This document shows positions 24,258-33,300 of a stretch of 39,859 nt of DNA, piece by piece. The DNA comes from JBGSON01 sp041739085 (GTDB lineage: Bacteria > Patescibacteriota > Gracilibacteria > CAIRYL01). The stretch is taken from positions 1 to 39,859 of the forward strand of contig JBGSON010000046.1 in the NCBI GenBank assembly GCA_041739085.1. Direction: 5' to 3'. The notes under the pieces were generated by a model. It did not search any database and was not told where the DNA came from. It saw only the letters and a list, made by a program, of their open reading frames with translations. The number at the start of each line of letters is the position of its first letter. Position 1 is the stretch's first letter. The translations under genes and the position numbers were made by a program.

Positions 24258-25073
24258 TTATTTCTGCCGGAGGATATTGTCGTCGTAATAGTATTCATAT
24301 TCGACGTTCGTCGATCCGTCTCTTCCGATGATCGTGAGATACGGTCCGAACCTTTTCCCGATCTCATCCGGACAGACCACGCATTTTCCGCCGACGAGAA
24401 ATGCTTCTTCGAGCACCTGCTCGTTGATGCTGTATCGGAGGAGATGGAACTCCTTGAGCCGGTCGCCGTCATCCGCACCGAGGAAAAAAGCGGTTCCTCC
24501 TTCGGCAGAATAACACCCTCCGCTCAGATCCGTGACCTCAACAGTGCGGTTTCCGAAAGGGATCGCCATCTCTTCGAGTTTCTTCTGAAAATCCCCGTAC
24601 CAGGATTCCGGTGCGAATACTCCCATGAGACCGCACTTCGGGAAAGGGTATTCCCGCAAATCCTTATTTTCCAGATAGTAGGTGAGGAATTTTTCGTATT
24701 TTTCGGAATCACTCACTCCGCCGGAGGAGAGTTCGTTGATCTTCTCCGCATACCTCGTTCTTTCCACTGTGCATTTATCAAGCTCGTCCGTATTCACTAC
24801 AAGTGCTTCGCTCAGGACATCTTTCTCAGTCTTGCACTTTAATGCTTCTTCTTCCGGTGTGCCGGGAGTCGTATCCGATGACCCTTCCGGAGTCACTGCT
24901 CCGTCGTTTGGAGTCGTCCCTTCCGTGTCATTTTCTTCCGTAGCGTTCGTGATGAGGATGGTATCTCCCTTGCTTTCTTCATTCCCGCTGGGAACCGGAG
25001 TATCTGCTTTCCCGCAAGAAGAGAGAAGGAGAAGGGCAACAAGGAGCATGACCGGTCGGAAGAGCGTTTTCAT
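24258..25073 (-). CDS. Hypothetical lipoprotein with Thr/Glu-rich linker and cysteine-containing domain
   Basis: The signal MKTLFRPVMLLVALLLLSSC ends in an LSSC lipobox (lipidated Cys20). A linker rich in Thr/Glu/Gly (about residues 21-78) leads to a short helical region, then a globular domain from about residue 120. Several cysteines (FPKCGLMG, LSGGCYSAEG, GGKCVVCPDEIG) suggest disulfides or metal binding outside the membrane. No family is recognised. Same general design as the 4504-5475 lipoprotein (signal, acidic linker, domain) but no visible homology. It is downstream of tig on the same strand, with the RAYT element between them. Confidence 0.8.
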   Translation of the reverse strand: MKTLFRPVMLLVALLLLSSCGKADTPVPSGNEESKGDTILITNATEENDTEGTTPNDGAVTPEGSSDTTPGTPEEEALKCKTEKDVLSEALVVNTDELDKCTVERTRYAEKINELSSGGVSDSEKYEKFLTYYLENKDLREYPFPKCGLMGVFAPESWYGDFQKKLEEMAIPFGNRTVEVTDLSGGCYSAEGGTAFFLGADDGDRLKEFHLLRYSINEQVLEEAFLVGGKCVVCPDEIGKRFGPYLTIIGRDGSTNVEYEYYYDDNILRQK

Positions 25074-25145
25074 CGGGGAGATGGGAAAGAGGAAAAAACT
25101 GCCGCAAGACTAGCACAAGAGCCTGCCACCCCGCAACAGATGGGG

Positions 25146-25215
25146 CAAAAGAAAAACCACAAAGCAGAAAAGAATGGCTCTTCTTTTCTCTTTTGTGTTT
25201 TTTCTTTTTCCTTTT
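25146..25215. terminator. Full-length purine/pyrimidine hairpin (original tig terminator?)
   Basis: The arm at 25147-25174 (AAAAGAAAAACCACAAAG onward) and the arm at 25181-25208 (TTCTTTTCTCTTTTGTG onward) pair at about 25 of 28 positions around a 6-nt loop. On the minus strand it ends in a T-rich tract, as needed for a gene reading leftward such as tig. It is now separated from tig by the RAYT element. Confidence 0.65.
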
Positions 25216-25244
25216 TGACTATTCCCTTACGAGCTCGGCGAGTT
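25169..25244. repeat. Direct repeat flanking the RAYT element, left copy (includes tig 3' end)
   Basis: The sequence from AAAGAATG through the pyrimidine tract and the last ~30 bp of tig (GACTATTCCCTTACGAGCTC, then GCGAGTT) is repeated at 25929-26008. There is one substitution in the tig-derived part and small indels in the pyrimidine tract. The right copy is the functional tig end. Confidence 0.85.
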
Positions 25245-25926
25245 AGTTTGGGAGTCGCCCGTCCTCGGGCGACCCTGTCCCCGTTGAGATACAATTATCG
25301 ATGAGACCATAGCCACTATTTATCGGTGATTCTATGAAACGAAAAAGATATCATATGTATCCATATACAAAGACGTATTTCATTACTACGACTGTTACTC
25401 ATTTTACGTCACTCTTCCACATCAGGCCTCTCTCTCAAATATTGCTCAACACAATGAGCTATTCTTTCAACAAATTCCGCGTTTCTCTTCACGGGTATGT
25501 GATCATGCCGAATCACATCCATCTCCTGTTGACGATGAATGAAATCAGAAATGTTTCGGAGTGCATCGGTCAGATGAAGAGTTTTTCAGCAAAGGAAATT
25601 ATCAAATGGTGCAAAGAAAAATAGCCGCAATGATCTTTTAGACATTTTCCGGTTATCAGCCTCGGAGCTCTAGCCTGCCCATGCCTATCATGTTTGGCAG
25701 GAAAGATTCGATGACGTGGTGATTGATGATGAGGAGAAATACCTGGTGAAGCTGAAATACATCCATTCCAATCCTCTTCCGGAACATTGGAATTTGGTTC
25801 CTGCTCCCGAGGAGTATGAGTGCTCCAGTGTACGTTTCTATATTCTCGGAGAAAGGGCCGATCTTCCAATCTCGCCTATGCATTCTTCATAAATAGGGTC
25901 GCCCGGGGACGGGCGACTCCCAAACT
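25245..25926. mobile_element. REP-bounded RAYT (Y1 transposase) element, about 680 bp
   Basis: The ends are 32-bp inverted repeats, 25245-25276 and 25895-25926, matching at 31 of 32 positions. Each end starts AGTTTGGGAGTCGCCC and can fold into a hairpin (GTCGCCCG with CGGGCGAC) with a GGAG tetranucleotide at its base, as in REP sequences mobilised by RAYT transposases. Between them lies one decayed Y1 transposase frame. The element sits between tig and its terminator and is bounded by an approximately 76-80-bp direct repeat. Confidence 0.85.
25334..25892 (+). pseudogene. RAYT / IS200-like Y1 (HUH) transposase, decayed
   Basis: RAYTs are single-strand-specific tyrosine transposases that act on REP hairpins. 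The intact first part (25334-25624, 96 codons) has YTKTYFITTTVTHF and the HUH metal motif VIMPNHIHLLL. Translation then hits TAG at 25622, but the +1 frame from about 25617 continues with typical C-terminal sequence: HVWQERFDDVVIDDEEKYLV, KYIHSNPLPEHWNL and ECSSVRFYILGE, to TAA at 25890. That frame carries a second stop, TAG at 25671. One extra A in the A-run at 25617-25621 explains the frameshift. So at least two lesions are present; a programmed frameshift at the A-run would not bypass the second stop. Confidence 0.85.
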
Positions 25927-25928
25927 AC

Positions 25929-26008
25929 AAAGAATGTGATAGTTCTTCTTTTCTCTTTTGTGTTTTTTCTTTTTTCTTTTGACTATTCCCTTACGAGCTC
26001 AGCGAGTT
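25929..26008. repeat. Direct repeat flanking the RAYT element, right copy (native tig 3' end)
   Basis: Second copy of the 25169-25244 repeat. Its right part is the real 3' end of tig. It keeps the pyrimidine arm of the terminator but only a fragment (ACAAAGAA) of the partner arm, so the hairpin is incomplete next to tig. Confidence 0.85.
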
Positions 26009-27272
26009 TTCCGTCTATCCATTTCCCGACCCGGAGCCTGTGTTCCGCCTCCCTCCAACCCTTTTCTCCTTTTACAAAAAGTCCGGCTTTCTCTTTCCGG
26101 TCATCTTCCCTCATCCGGGATGTGACTCGAGTCACCTCTCCTTCGATTTCCTTTTCTTCAACGGCGATATGCTCCATCTCGAGGGATTTTTGAATCCCGA
26201 TCCTGATACGAACCTGTTTCTCCGCCTGGGCTCTCATTCCCTTCTTGATCTCTTCTTCAGATTTTTTCATGTGGACAAGCTGGTTCTCCCAGGTGATCCC
26301 TCTCTGAAGTCCCTGCATTTTGAGCGAGTCGATGAGGTAGTTCACCTCATCCTCGATGAGGACTTCGGGGATATCCGCTTTTGTCGATTTTTCGACCTCC
26401 TCCAGGAGTGTCTGTTCCCATTCCTGGCGCATCTCATTCTCTTTCCGGATCTTCAGGTTCTCTTCGATCTCTTTCCGGAAAGTCTCGACCGGGTTCTTTT
26501 TTCCGGTGATCTTTTCCACAAACGCTTCATCGACTGCGGGAAGGATTTTTTCTTCGACGTTCACGACCTTTACCGTGAACACCACTTTTTTCCCGGCGAA
26601 CCGCTCAACGTGGTACGTTTTTGGGAATGCGAGCTCGAATGTCTTTTCATCACCCTTTTTCAGATTTTTAAGATTGTCTTCAAATCCCGGGATCATCGTC
26701 TTTGATCCGATCTCTACGGGATGATTTTTTCCCTGCGTCCCATCGAGAACAACGCCGTCCTTGTCTTTACCGGTGAAATCGACGATGACCATATCTCCCT
26801 CTTTCGCGCCGCGATCGACTTCCTTTTTCTCCGCGATCTGTTTCTGGATATAGATGACCATGTCGTCGATCTCTTTCTTTTCGACCGTCACCTTCTTGGT
26901 CTTTACTTTCATCTTTGTGATTGGCTTAACAGTCACTTCGGGATAGACCGACACTACCGCTTCGAACGTGAATGGGCTTTCTTTCAGGATCTTTACTTCC
27001 GGTTGGGCTATGGGCTGGACCTTCTCGCTCCGGACCGCCTCTAAATAACACTGAGGAAGCGCGATATCGATGGTCTCCGCCGTTATGGAATCTTCCCCGA
27101 TTTTTTCCAGGAGAACATTCTCCGGAATATGTCCTTTCCGGAACCCGTCGAGCCGGACAGTCCCCGCGAGCCTTCGGAGCGCCTGAACGCGGTATTTGTT
27201 CCATTCTTCTTCAGTGAGCTCCACAGTGAACGAGATCTGAGACTTCGGAAGTTTCTTTGTGGTCGTCTTCAT
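25983..27272 (-). CDS. tig: Trigger factor (ribosome-associated chaperone and prolyl isomerase)
   Basis: Trigger factor binds ribosomal protein uL23 at the exit tunnel and shields nascent chains. From ATG 27272 it has 429 residues. The N-terminal ribosome-binding domain carries the signature loop GFRKGHIP. The FKBP-type PPIase domain (about residues 155-245) starts KEGDMVIVDFTGKDKDGVV and ends VVFTVKVVNVEEK. The helical C-terminal chaperone domain follows, including SLKMQGLQRGITWEN. The frame is open to 27401, but that extension overlaps the divergent promoter, so 27272 is chosen. Its promoter overlaps that of the divergent 27388 gene. Confidence 0.95.
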   Translation of the reverse strand: MKTTTKKLPKSQISFTVELTEEEWNKYRVQALRRLAGTVRLDGFRKGHIPENVLLEKIGEDSITAETIDIALPQCYLEAVRSEKVQPIAQPEVKILKESPFTFEAVVSVYPEVTVKPITKMKVKTKKVTVEKKEIDDMVIYIQKQIAEKKEVDRGAKEGDMVIVDFTGKDKDGVVLDGTQGKNHPVEIGSKTMIPGFEDNLKNLKKGDEKTFELAFPKTYHVERFAGKKVVFTVKVVNVEEKILPAVDEAFVEKITGKKNPVETFRKEIEENLKIRKENEMRQEWEQTLLEEVEKSTKADIPEVLIEDEVNYLIDSLKMQGLQRGITWENQLVHMKKSEEEIKKGMRAQAEKQVRIRIGIQKSLEMEHIAVEEKEIEGEVTRVTSRMREDDRKEKAGLFVKGEKGWREAEHRLRVGKWIDGKLAELVRE

Positions 27273-27319
27273 GCGGGAAAAATAAAAAAGCCAGAAGATT
27301 CTCTCAGAATGCCGTGGAA

Positions 27320-27349
27320 ATTGCAATTCGAGCAGGATTTTGGTACAAT
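27320..27349. promoter_or_regulatory. Overlapping back-to-back promoters for tig and the 27388 gene
   Basis: Plus strand: TTGCAA (27321-27326), 17 bp, TACAAT (27344-27349) preceded by TGG. Minus strand: TTGTAC (27343-27348), 17 bp, TGCAAT (27320-27325). The same 30 bp thus reads as a promoter in both directions, with each -35 lying over the other's -10. Confidence 0.65.
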
Positions 27350-27387
27350 AATATGAAACTTTTGCGTCAGAAGACCAATACCCATAC

Positions 27388-28827
27388 ATGTCTCTCTTCA
27401 ATACCCAATTCTTGTGGCTGAAAAATGAAGATGTGCTGAGTCTGGAGAATCGGTTGATTTTTCAGTCCAAGACAAAAACAGGACCTCGTGCAGTTCCGGA
27501 AAGTGGAGGTACTTCTGTCCCTCCCGACAAACCGAAAGAGCCCGCTGCTGCGGAAACGCCGGAGACACCCGCTCAGAAACAAGCCAGAGAACAAGACTCT
27601 GAGCTTTCGGCGGAGACGATGGATCACATGATCAATGATGACCGCAATGCGCTTCTTGAGCGCATTATGAAGATTTCCAACTCAAATGTCTCATTTATCC
27701 GGTCGGGAAATATGCTCCCGAGATTCTCCTTGCAACGGCTCATCACCACGGAAATTGACATGGCCGGGAGTACTGCGGAAGGGCTCATTGGATTGACGAA
27801 AAGAAAAACTCAGGATGCCATCGGAGTGACATTTGAAAGAGGAATTGAGCATTACAAAAGGCTGGCGAACCGCCAATTCCAAGCGGAAAAACTACAGGGG
27901 GAAACGCAAAAAAAGCTGGAACGGTTCAATTCCGCAAGACGAGCAATTGCGCTGGCAAGAGAAAACACTTCTCTCCTGCGAGTTGGAACGCACGCAAAAC
28001 TTCTCTGGAGAGAAAAGACGGAAGGGGTGTTTGATGTGGCGGGACGAGTCTTTAAGTCCGGCGATCCATCGGAGAGACTCACGCAAAGAGTTCATGAAAC
28101 TCTCGGAGAAATAGGAGCTGAGGCAAAGTCGGAACGGTCTGAGATAGAATCGAGATTTAAGCAAAAAGAATCAATCCACGACCAGACGGGAAGCGAGATC
28201 CTAAAGATCATGGGGATTGAAAACACGGAAGGAAATAGGCGCCAGGTCGATATTCTCGTGAAAAACAAACTCATAAGAAAAGGGCGTATTACAGAACCGG
28301 ATGCTGAGGAAGCATCAAAACTCGGACTGCAATCCGGATTCATGAGAAAACTTATAGATCTTCCGCAGAGACTTCGGGACGATGTCTGTCAGGTAATCGA
28401 GAGTATGGGATCTTCCCGATTCAAAGAAAAAGGTGTTGCTGATATCCGGGAAGCCCGCCGGGAAACATCTGAAAAGATGAGAGTCTATAATCTTCAGAAG
28501 GAGCGGGAAAAGAGGCTCAGGGAATCAGGAGATAAGCTCGAAAAATGGTGGGCGAGCGCAAAAGACGAAGAAGTGGATAGGGGAAATAAGGTCACCCTCA
28601 AATTCGCCAACAGGGCTGCCCTTAATGGCGACTGGGAAATCGATCATGTGGATAAATCACCTTCAGAAAAAGTAATCCGGCTCAAGAAAGATAAGAAGGA
28701 GCTCACTCTTACGAGGAGCAAGGGGATTTGGAAAGTGGAATTTGAAAAGGACAATATTACTCATGTCTTTGTTTCCATTGCGAAACATTCGTCTCCTTCT
28801 TCTCAAAATTCCGCTGAAGCCGCATGA
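27388..28827 (+). CDS. Hypothetical protein, long helical middle, beta-rich C-terminal module
   Basis: The 479-residue product has no signal peptide or membrane segment. Residues 35-75 are a Pro/Ala/Glu-rich linker. A long helical region rich in Arg/Glu/Lys follows (for example IEHYKRLANRQFQAEKLQGE). The C-terminal 90 residues (VTLKFANRAALNGDWEIDHV, KKELTLTRSKGIWKVEF) look like a small beta-barrel. The family is unknown. Its stop overlaps the start of the next gene by 4 nt (ATGA), which implies translational coupling, and it shares a bidirectional promoter region with tig. Confidence 0.8.
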   Translation: MSLFNTQFLWLKNEDVLSLENRLIFQSKTKTGPRAVPESGGTSVPPDKPKEPAAAETPETPAQKQAREQDSELSAETMDHMINDDRNALLERIMKISNSNVSFIRSGNMLPRFSLQRLITTEIDMAGSTAEGLIGLTKRKTQDAIGVTFERGIEHYKRLANRQFQAEKLQGETQKKLERFNSARRAIALARENTSLLRVGTHAKLLWREKTEGVFDVAGRVFKSGDPSERLTQRVHETLGEIGAEAKSERSEIESRFKQKESIHDQTGSEILKIMGIENTEGNRRQVDILVKNKLIRKGRITEPDAEEASKLGLQSGFMRKLIDLPQRLRDDVCQVIESMGSSRFKEKGVADIREARRETSEKMRVYNLQKEREKRLRESGDKLEKWWASAKDEEVDRGNKVTLKFANRAALNGDWEIDHVDKSPSEKVIRLKKDKKELTLTRSKGIWKVEFEKDNITHVFVSIAKHSSPSSQNSAEAA

Positions 28828-29258
28828 ACGAAATCATCGAATCCATCATCGGGATCATTGAGAGCGCCATCACTCTGAAAAATGATGAGAAAGAAGCGTA
28901 TATCGAAATGCTGAGAGCGGGTGAACCTTTTCCGGAAGATTTCATCGCTGATCTCGACAGCGTACTCGCGAGAGAAGACGCGTATTTGAAAATGGAAGAG
29001 GAAAGACTCGGCGAAGAGCTGAAGAAAGCGGATGCGGAACTGGACGAAGCAAGAACCGCTTCGCTCCCCGAGAAGCGAAAGTTCATCGAAGAATACCGCG
29101 GCGCGCTCAGAAAAATATATGAGAATTACACCCGTGAATCGGAAGCGATCATGGTGAACTATGAAAAAGAAGTGGAGAAGATCGTCCATGAAAAAGCGGA
29201 AGGAGCGGAGGTCGATGCCATCCACCAGTTCCTCAAGAAGCCGAAAAAGAATCCCTAA
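28824..29258 (+). CDS. Hypothetical coiled-coil protein coupled to the preceding gene
   Basis: The 144-residue, strongly charged protein is nearly all helical. EEERLGEELKKADAELDEAR and REDAYLKMEEE have heptad-like spacing, and IYENYTRESEAIMVNYEKEV continues the helix. It ends with a basic tail KKPKKNP. The ATG overlaps the TGA of the 27388 gene (ATGA), so the two products are probably made together and may interact; that interaction is inference. It converges with the FemABX-type gene, leaving only 10 nt between stops. Confidence 0.75.
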   Translation: MNEIIESIIGIIESAITLKNDEKEAYIEMLRAGEPFPEDFIADLDSVLAREDAYLKMEEERLGEELKKADAELDEARTASLPEKRKFIEEYRGALRKIYENYTRESEAIMVNYEKEVEKIVHEKAEGAEVDAIHQFLKKPKKNP

Positions 29259-29268
29259 TTCTTACGTC

Positions 29269-30150
29269 TTACTTCCTCATTCTCTTCAGCACTCTGAACG
29301 CCCGGTACCATAATTTTCTGTGCACGATCTCGAACGCAGGCGGATAAGAAAACCGAATCCCGCCGAATTTTTCCTTGAACTCGGAGACTCCTGATAAACG
29401 GTGTTTCCCATCTCCTTCCGGAGCAATCCCGAGGAAATCAAAGAAGTGAGCGCCCCTCCTTTTCGCCTCTTCAATCGCGGTCCATTGGATGAGATACGGC
29501 GCCATGACATTCCGGTATTCGTTCGAAGAGGCACCGTAATAATAGGTCATAACATTTCCGGAAAGGAGGAATATTCCTCCGGCGATGACCTTCCCTTCAT
29601 ATTCGGCGAGATAGAGAAAACCGTTCTCCCCGAATGCGTTGAGCATGGATTCGTATACCGCTTTCGGATGAAAGGAGAATCCGTCTCTCTCTCCCGTCTC
29701 TTCGAGCAGATGATGGAATGCTCCAATATCGGTGCTTCGAACGATCCGTACTCCCTTTTTCTTCGCGAGATTGATATTGTACCGTCCCTTCTGTTTCATC
29801 TGGGCAAGGATTTCTGTTTCGGATTTCGAGAGATCAATAACGAGTGTCTCTTCAGGAAATATTTCCGGTACTCCCTTTTGATGTGCATCATGAGGAGCGG
29901 GAGCTGATCCGGACTGGGGGAAAAAACGAGTGAAAACAACTTCTTGTTCCTGCGCCTTTTTCTGGAGTTCGCCCCAAAAATCATTCTCCATACCCGGGAC
30001 CACCGCTCTCGGGATCTCGAAATACGACTTCCTGAGTGCGGTTTTCCGTTCAACGACGAGGATTCCGGCTATCCGAAAAGTCCTCATCCCCGAGGCCTTC
30101 TGGAACGTTTCCCATGTATCGCTCTGCCAGAGGAGGTTCTCGAATTCCAG
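29269..30150 (-). CDS. FemABX-family peptidoglycan aminoacyltransferase-like protein (start uncertain)
   Basis: FemABX enzymes add amino acids from aminoacyl-tRNA to the lipid II peptide and have paired GNAT folds. Signatures are WQSDTWETFQKASGM at the N-terminus, QMKQKGRYNINLAKKKGVRI, a long GNAT core with YLAEYEGKVIAGGIFLLSG, YYGASSNEYRNVMAPYL, and FFDFLGIAPEG with SEFKEKFGG near the end. No in-frame ATG lies at the expected start. An ATG at 30181 is in another frame, so either a CTG/ATT start or a one-base indel near 30125-30150 must be assumed; the coordinate given uses CTG at 30150. It is divergent from the macroglobulin gene. Confidence 0.85.
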   Translation of the reverse strand: MEFENLLWQSDTWETFQKASGMRTFRIAGILVVERKTALRKSYFEIPRAVVPGMENDFWGELQKKAQEQEVVFTRFFPQSGSAPAPHDAHQKGVPEIFPEETLVIDLSKSETEILAQMKQKGRYNINLAKKKGVRIVRSTDIGAFHHLLEETGERDGFSFHPKAVYESMLNAFGENGFLYLAEYEGKVIAGGIFLLSGNVMTYYYGASSNEYRNVMAPYLIQWTAIEEAKRRGAHFFDFLGIAPEGDGKHRLSGVSEFKEKFGGIRFSYPPAFEIVHRKLWYRAFRVLKRMRK

Positions 30151-30324
30151 GAGAAGTGATGAAAGAATCTTCTGAAAGCATAACGAATCCTTATTTTTAC
30201 GAAAAGAGGATTCTCTTTCTTGTTTTTGACAAAACCCATGAAATGCGCGTTCTCTTATGTTTTCCTTTGACTTTCGGCGGAAAAATTGTACCTTAAAATC
30301 AATAATTCTCTCACCCGTCCCCCC

Positions 30325-33300
30325 ATGAAATCCGTTCAGAAAAATCTGCTCATCTTTTTGACTTTGCTTATCCTCCTCGGAGCCGGAGGGCTTCTGGTCT
30401 GGAATAACGCCGGAATCCCGAAAATCCTCGGAAGTGAAGAGGTGACATTTCAAAAGGAGATCTCGTTCAACGCCCCTCTCCGCTTCGAGTTCTCGGAGAA
30501 GATGAACACGAAGAGCGTGGAGGAAGCGTTTTCCATCACTCCGGAGATCAAGGGGAAATTCCTCTGGGAAAACCAGCGGACACTCTTTTTTGTCCCGACT
30601 GATCCATTCACTATCGGGGACAAGGTCACCGTCACCATCAGCTCGGAAGCGATGAGCTGGCTCGGAAAAAAGACTGGGGTTTCGTACAGCCAGGATTTTC
30701 TTATCGTCGGATCTCCCCAGATCTCCTTCATCTCCCCAATATCGAGCGACGAGTGGACTGTGGTAAAAAGCATTCAGGACGGAGGAGATCCCCTGACGAC
30801 AAAACCTGCAAAGGGATACGAAGAAACGATCCCTTATCTTTTAAAAGGACAGCGGATCGTCATCATGTTCGACCGGCCGATCCGTCCCCTCGAGAGCACG
30901 GAGGCGGCGATCGATGAGGAGCTCTCCCGTTTCAGCGACTACATTGAATTCACGCCGGAGATCCCGGGAGAATTTCGCTGGCTTGGGACATCCAGCATTG
31001 AATTCATTCCGGATACCGAGAAGCTTCCCATGGGAAATATTTTCCGGGCGACTCTACAAAAAGACGCTCCCCTCGCGGACGGAGGAAAATTGGTGAATGA
31101 CTTTGAATGGCATTTTCAGACGGATGAACCGCGGATCGTCTCCGTTTCCCCCATCGACGGATCGACATATATCTCTCCCTCGACCCGCGTGAAAATAAAA
31201 TGGAATCAACCGGTCGATGAAGACTCATTCTTTGAAAAACTCACGATCGAACCCGATCTTCCCGAAGGAGAAGGGAGAAAGATCGATGTCTCGTGGGACC
31301 GTGAAAATGATCCCACGACCATGATCATTTCCTTCGAACCGAATTTTCCGAAAGACACGGAGATCAAAATAACCGTTGCTCCGGGCGTAAAAAGCATCAC
31401 GGGCACGAAATTCAGTACGGAAACATTCTTGTCCACGTTCCGCACCCTTGGGGAACCGAAGATCATCGCTCATTATCCTGCCGAAAAGGCAGTTTTCCCG
31501 CCCCAGGGATCTCTCTCCATCAGTTTCTCTACTCCTTTTGATGGAGAAGAAATACGGACGCACCTGAAGTTCACGCCGGAGATCAAGGGGGAGGATATCA
31601 TCATTTCTGAGGTCTATGATTCTTACTATTGGGCAGATGATCCTCTCGCCACCCCGAATGAGCCAGTCTCTATGAGTGTCGAGTACTCCATATCCGCGCC
31701 GTTTGCGGCTCAGACAGAGTATACTTGGGAACTTACGCCGGGACTTGTCGACAGGAGAGTCCAGATGTATGAAGATAATCTCAAGGAAGGGATGACGGAC
31801 GAACTTTCAGAAGGAGAACTCACGATCCTTAAGTCTGAAGCGACTCTCAATGAAGGATTCAAGGACACGTTTAAAACCGGAGACTATGATCCGTATCTCA
31901 CCCAGCTGACAACAGGCTACGGATTAGGGATTCATGATGTCGAATCCCCGGTGTCGCTTTACGTCGAGCATCGGAATGTCTCCGAAGTCGATGTCATTGT
32001 GTGCGAGATGAGCGAGGAAAAACTGCGGGATTTTGATATCACCGGCGGTTATTATTATGGGACGACTCTTTGCGATGAATTCGGCGGCAAAAAAACGACC
32101 TGGAAAGAGAAGCTCCCCGGTGCTTCGAACATGATGCTCGTCACTGAGATCCCTCTCTCGGAGAGACTTGATCTCAAGAAGGGGAGCTATCTCTACGAAT
32201 TCTCCTCTCCTTCGTATAAATACTCGTGGGAGACTGAACCCCATATTTTTTCAGGAGGGATGATCCTCGTGAATTCCACCCTCACGGCAAAATGGGCTGA
32301 CGGCGAGTCTCTCTTCTGGGCAACGGATTTTGTGAGCGGCCGTCCGGTCGAAGACATGGAGATCGTCGTGTACAGAGGATCGTATGATGTTCCTGTCGTG
32401 GAAGCTGGCCGCGGGAAAACAGACGCTCAGGGCCTCGTGAAGATCTCTCTTCCTGAAGAAGCGGATTTCTACGGACGATATTTCGCGATCGGAAAGAAGG
32501 GGGATGAATATCTCTCGTATGTCGGCGAATATTGGGACTCAGGTATCACCACATGGGATTTCGGCGTGTCACAGGATTGGCAGAGCCATCCGTATTACCG
32601 GGGTTATCTCTACACCGACCGCCCGATCTACCGGCCTGACCAGACTGTCTATTTCAAAGGGATCATCCGGAAAGACGATGATGCCACCCTCTCGATCCCG
32701 GATCCACAAACTCTGCTCAACGTCGAGATCACTTCTCCGGAAGGAGATTCCGTGTTCAAGGCGGATATGCCGATCTCGGAAGACGGGACTTTCTCCGGTG
32801 AATTAAAACTCTCTCCGGAAGCAAAGCTCGGGGTCTATATGCTCAGCGCTTCTCTTGGAGATATGAACTGGTTCTCCCGTCCTTTCTTTGTGGAAGAATA
32901 CCGGAAGCCGGACTTCAAGGTGGAAGTCCTTTCCGGTGCTGAGGAAACACCTGATGCCGGACCCGAGACACAGTTCATCGGAAAAGATCTTCCGGTGACC
33001 ATTTCCGGTTCATATTATTTCGGCGGCGTCCTTTCTTCCGGAGAAGTGAATTATACCGTCGTCCGGGAGCCGTACTATTTCTTTGATTGGGACGGAGAAG
33101 GTTGGTATTCTTTTTCGACTGATGAATATTTCTGCTGGTGGGATTGTTCCGCGAGCGAAACGGTAGTCGCATCGGGATCAGGGAGATTGGATGATGCGGG
33201 CAAGTTCACATTGAAAATCCCGGGAGATCTCAAGAGTATCGAAAATACCGAAGATGAAGGTCCTCTCCCCTCACAGCTCGTGACCGTCTATGCCACGGTG

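Noticed and set aside
25570..25869. 99-codon minus-strand frame inside the RAYT element
   Set aside because: Antisense to the recognisable Y1 transposase C-terminal half; no domain.
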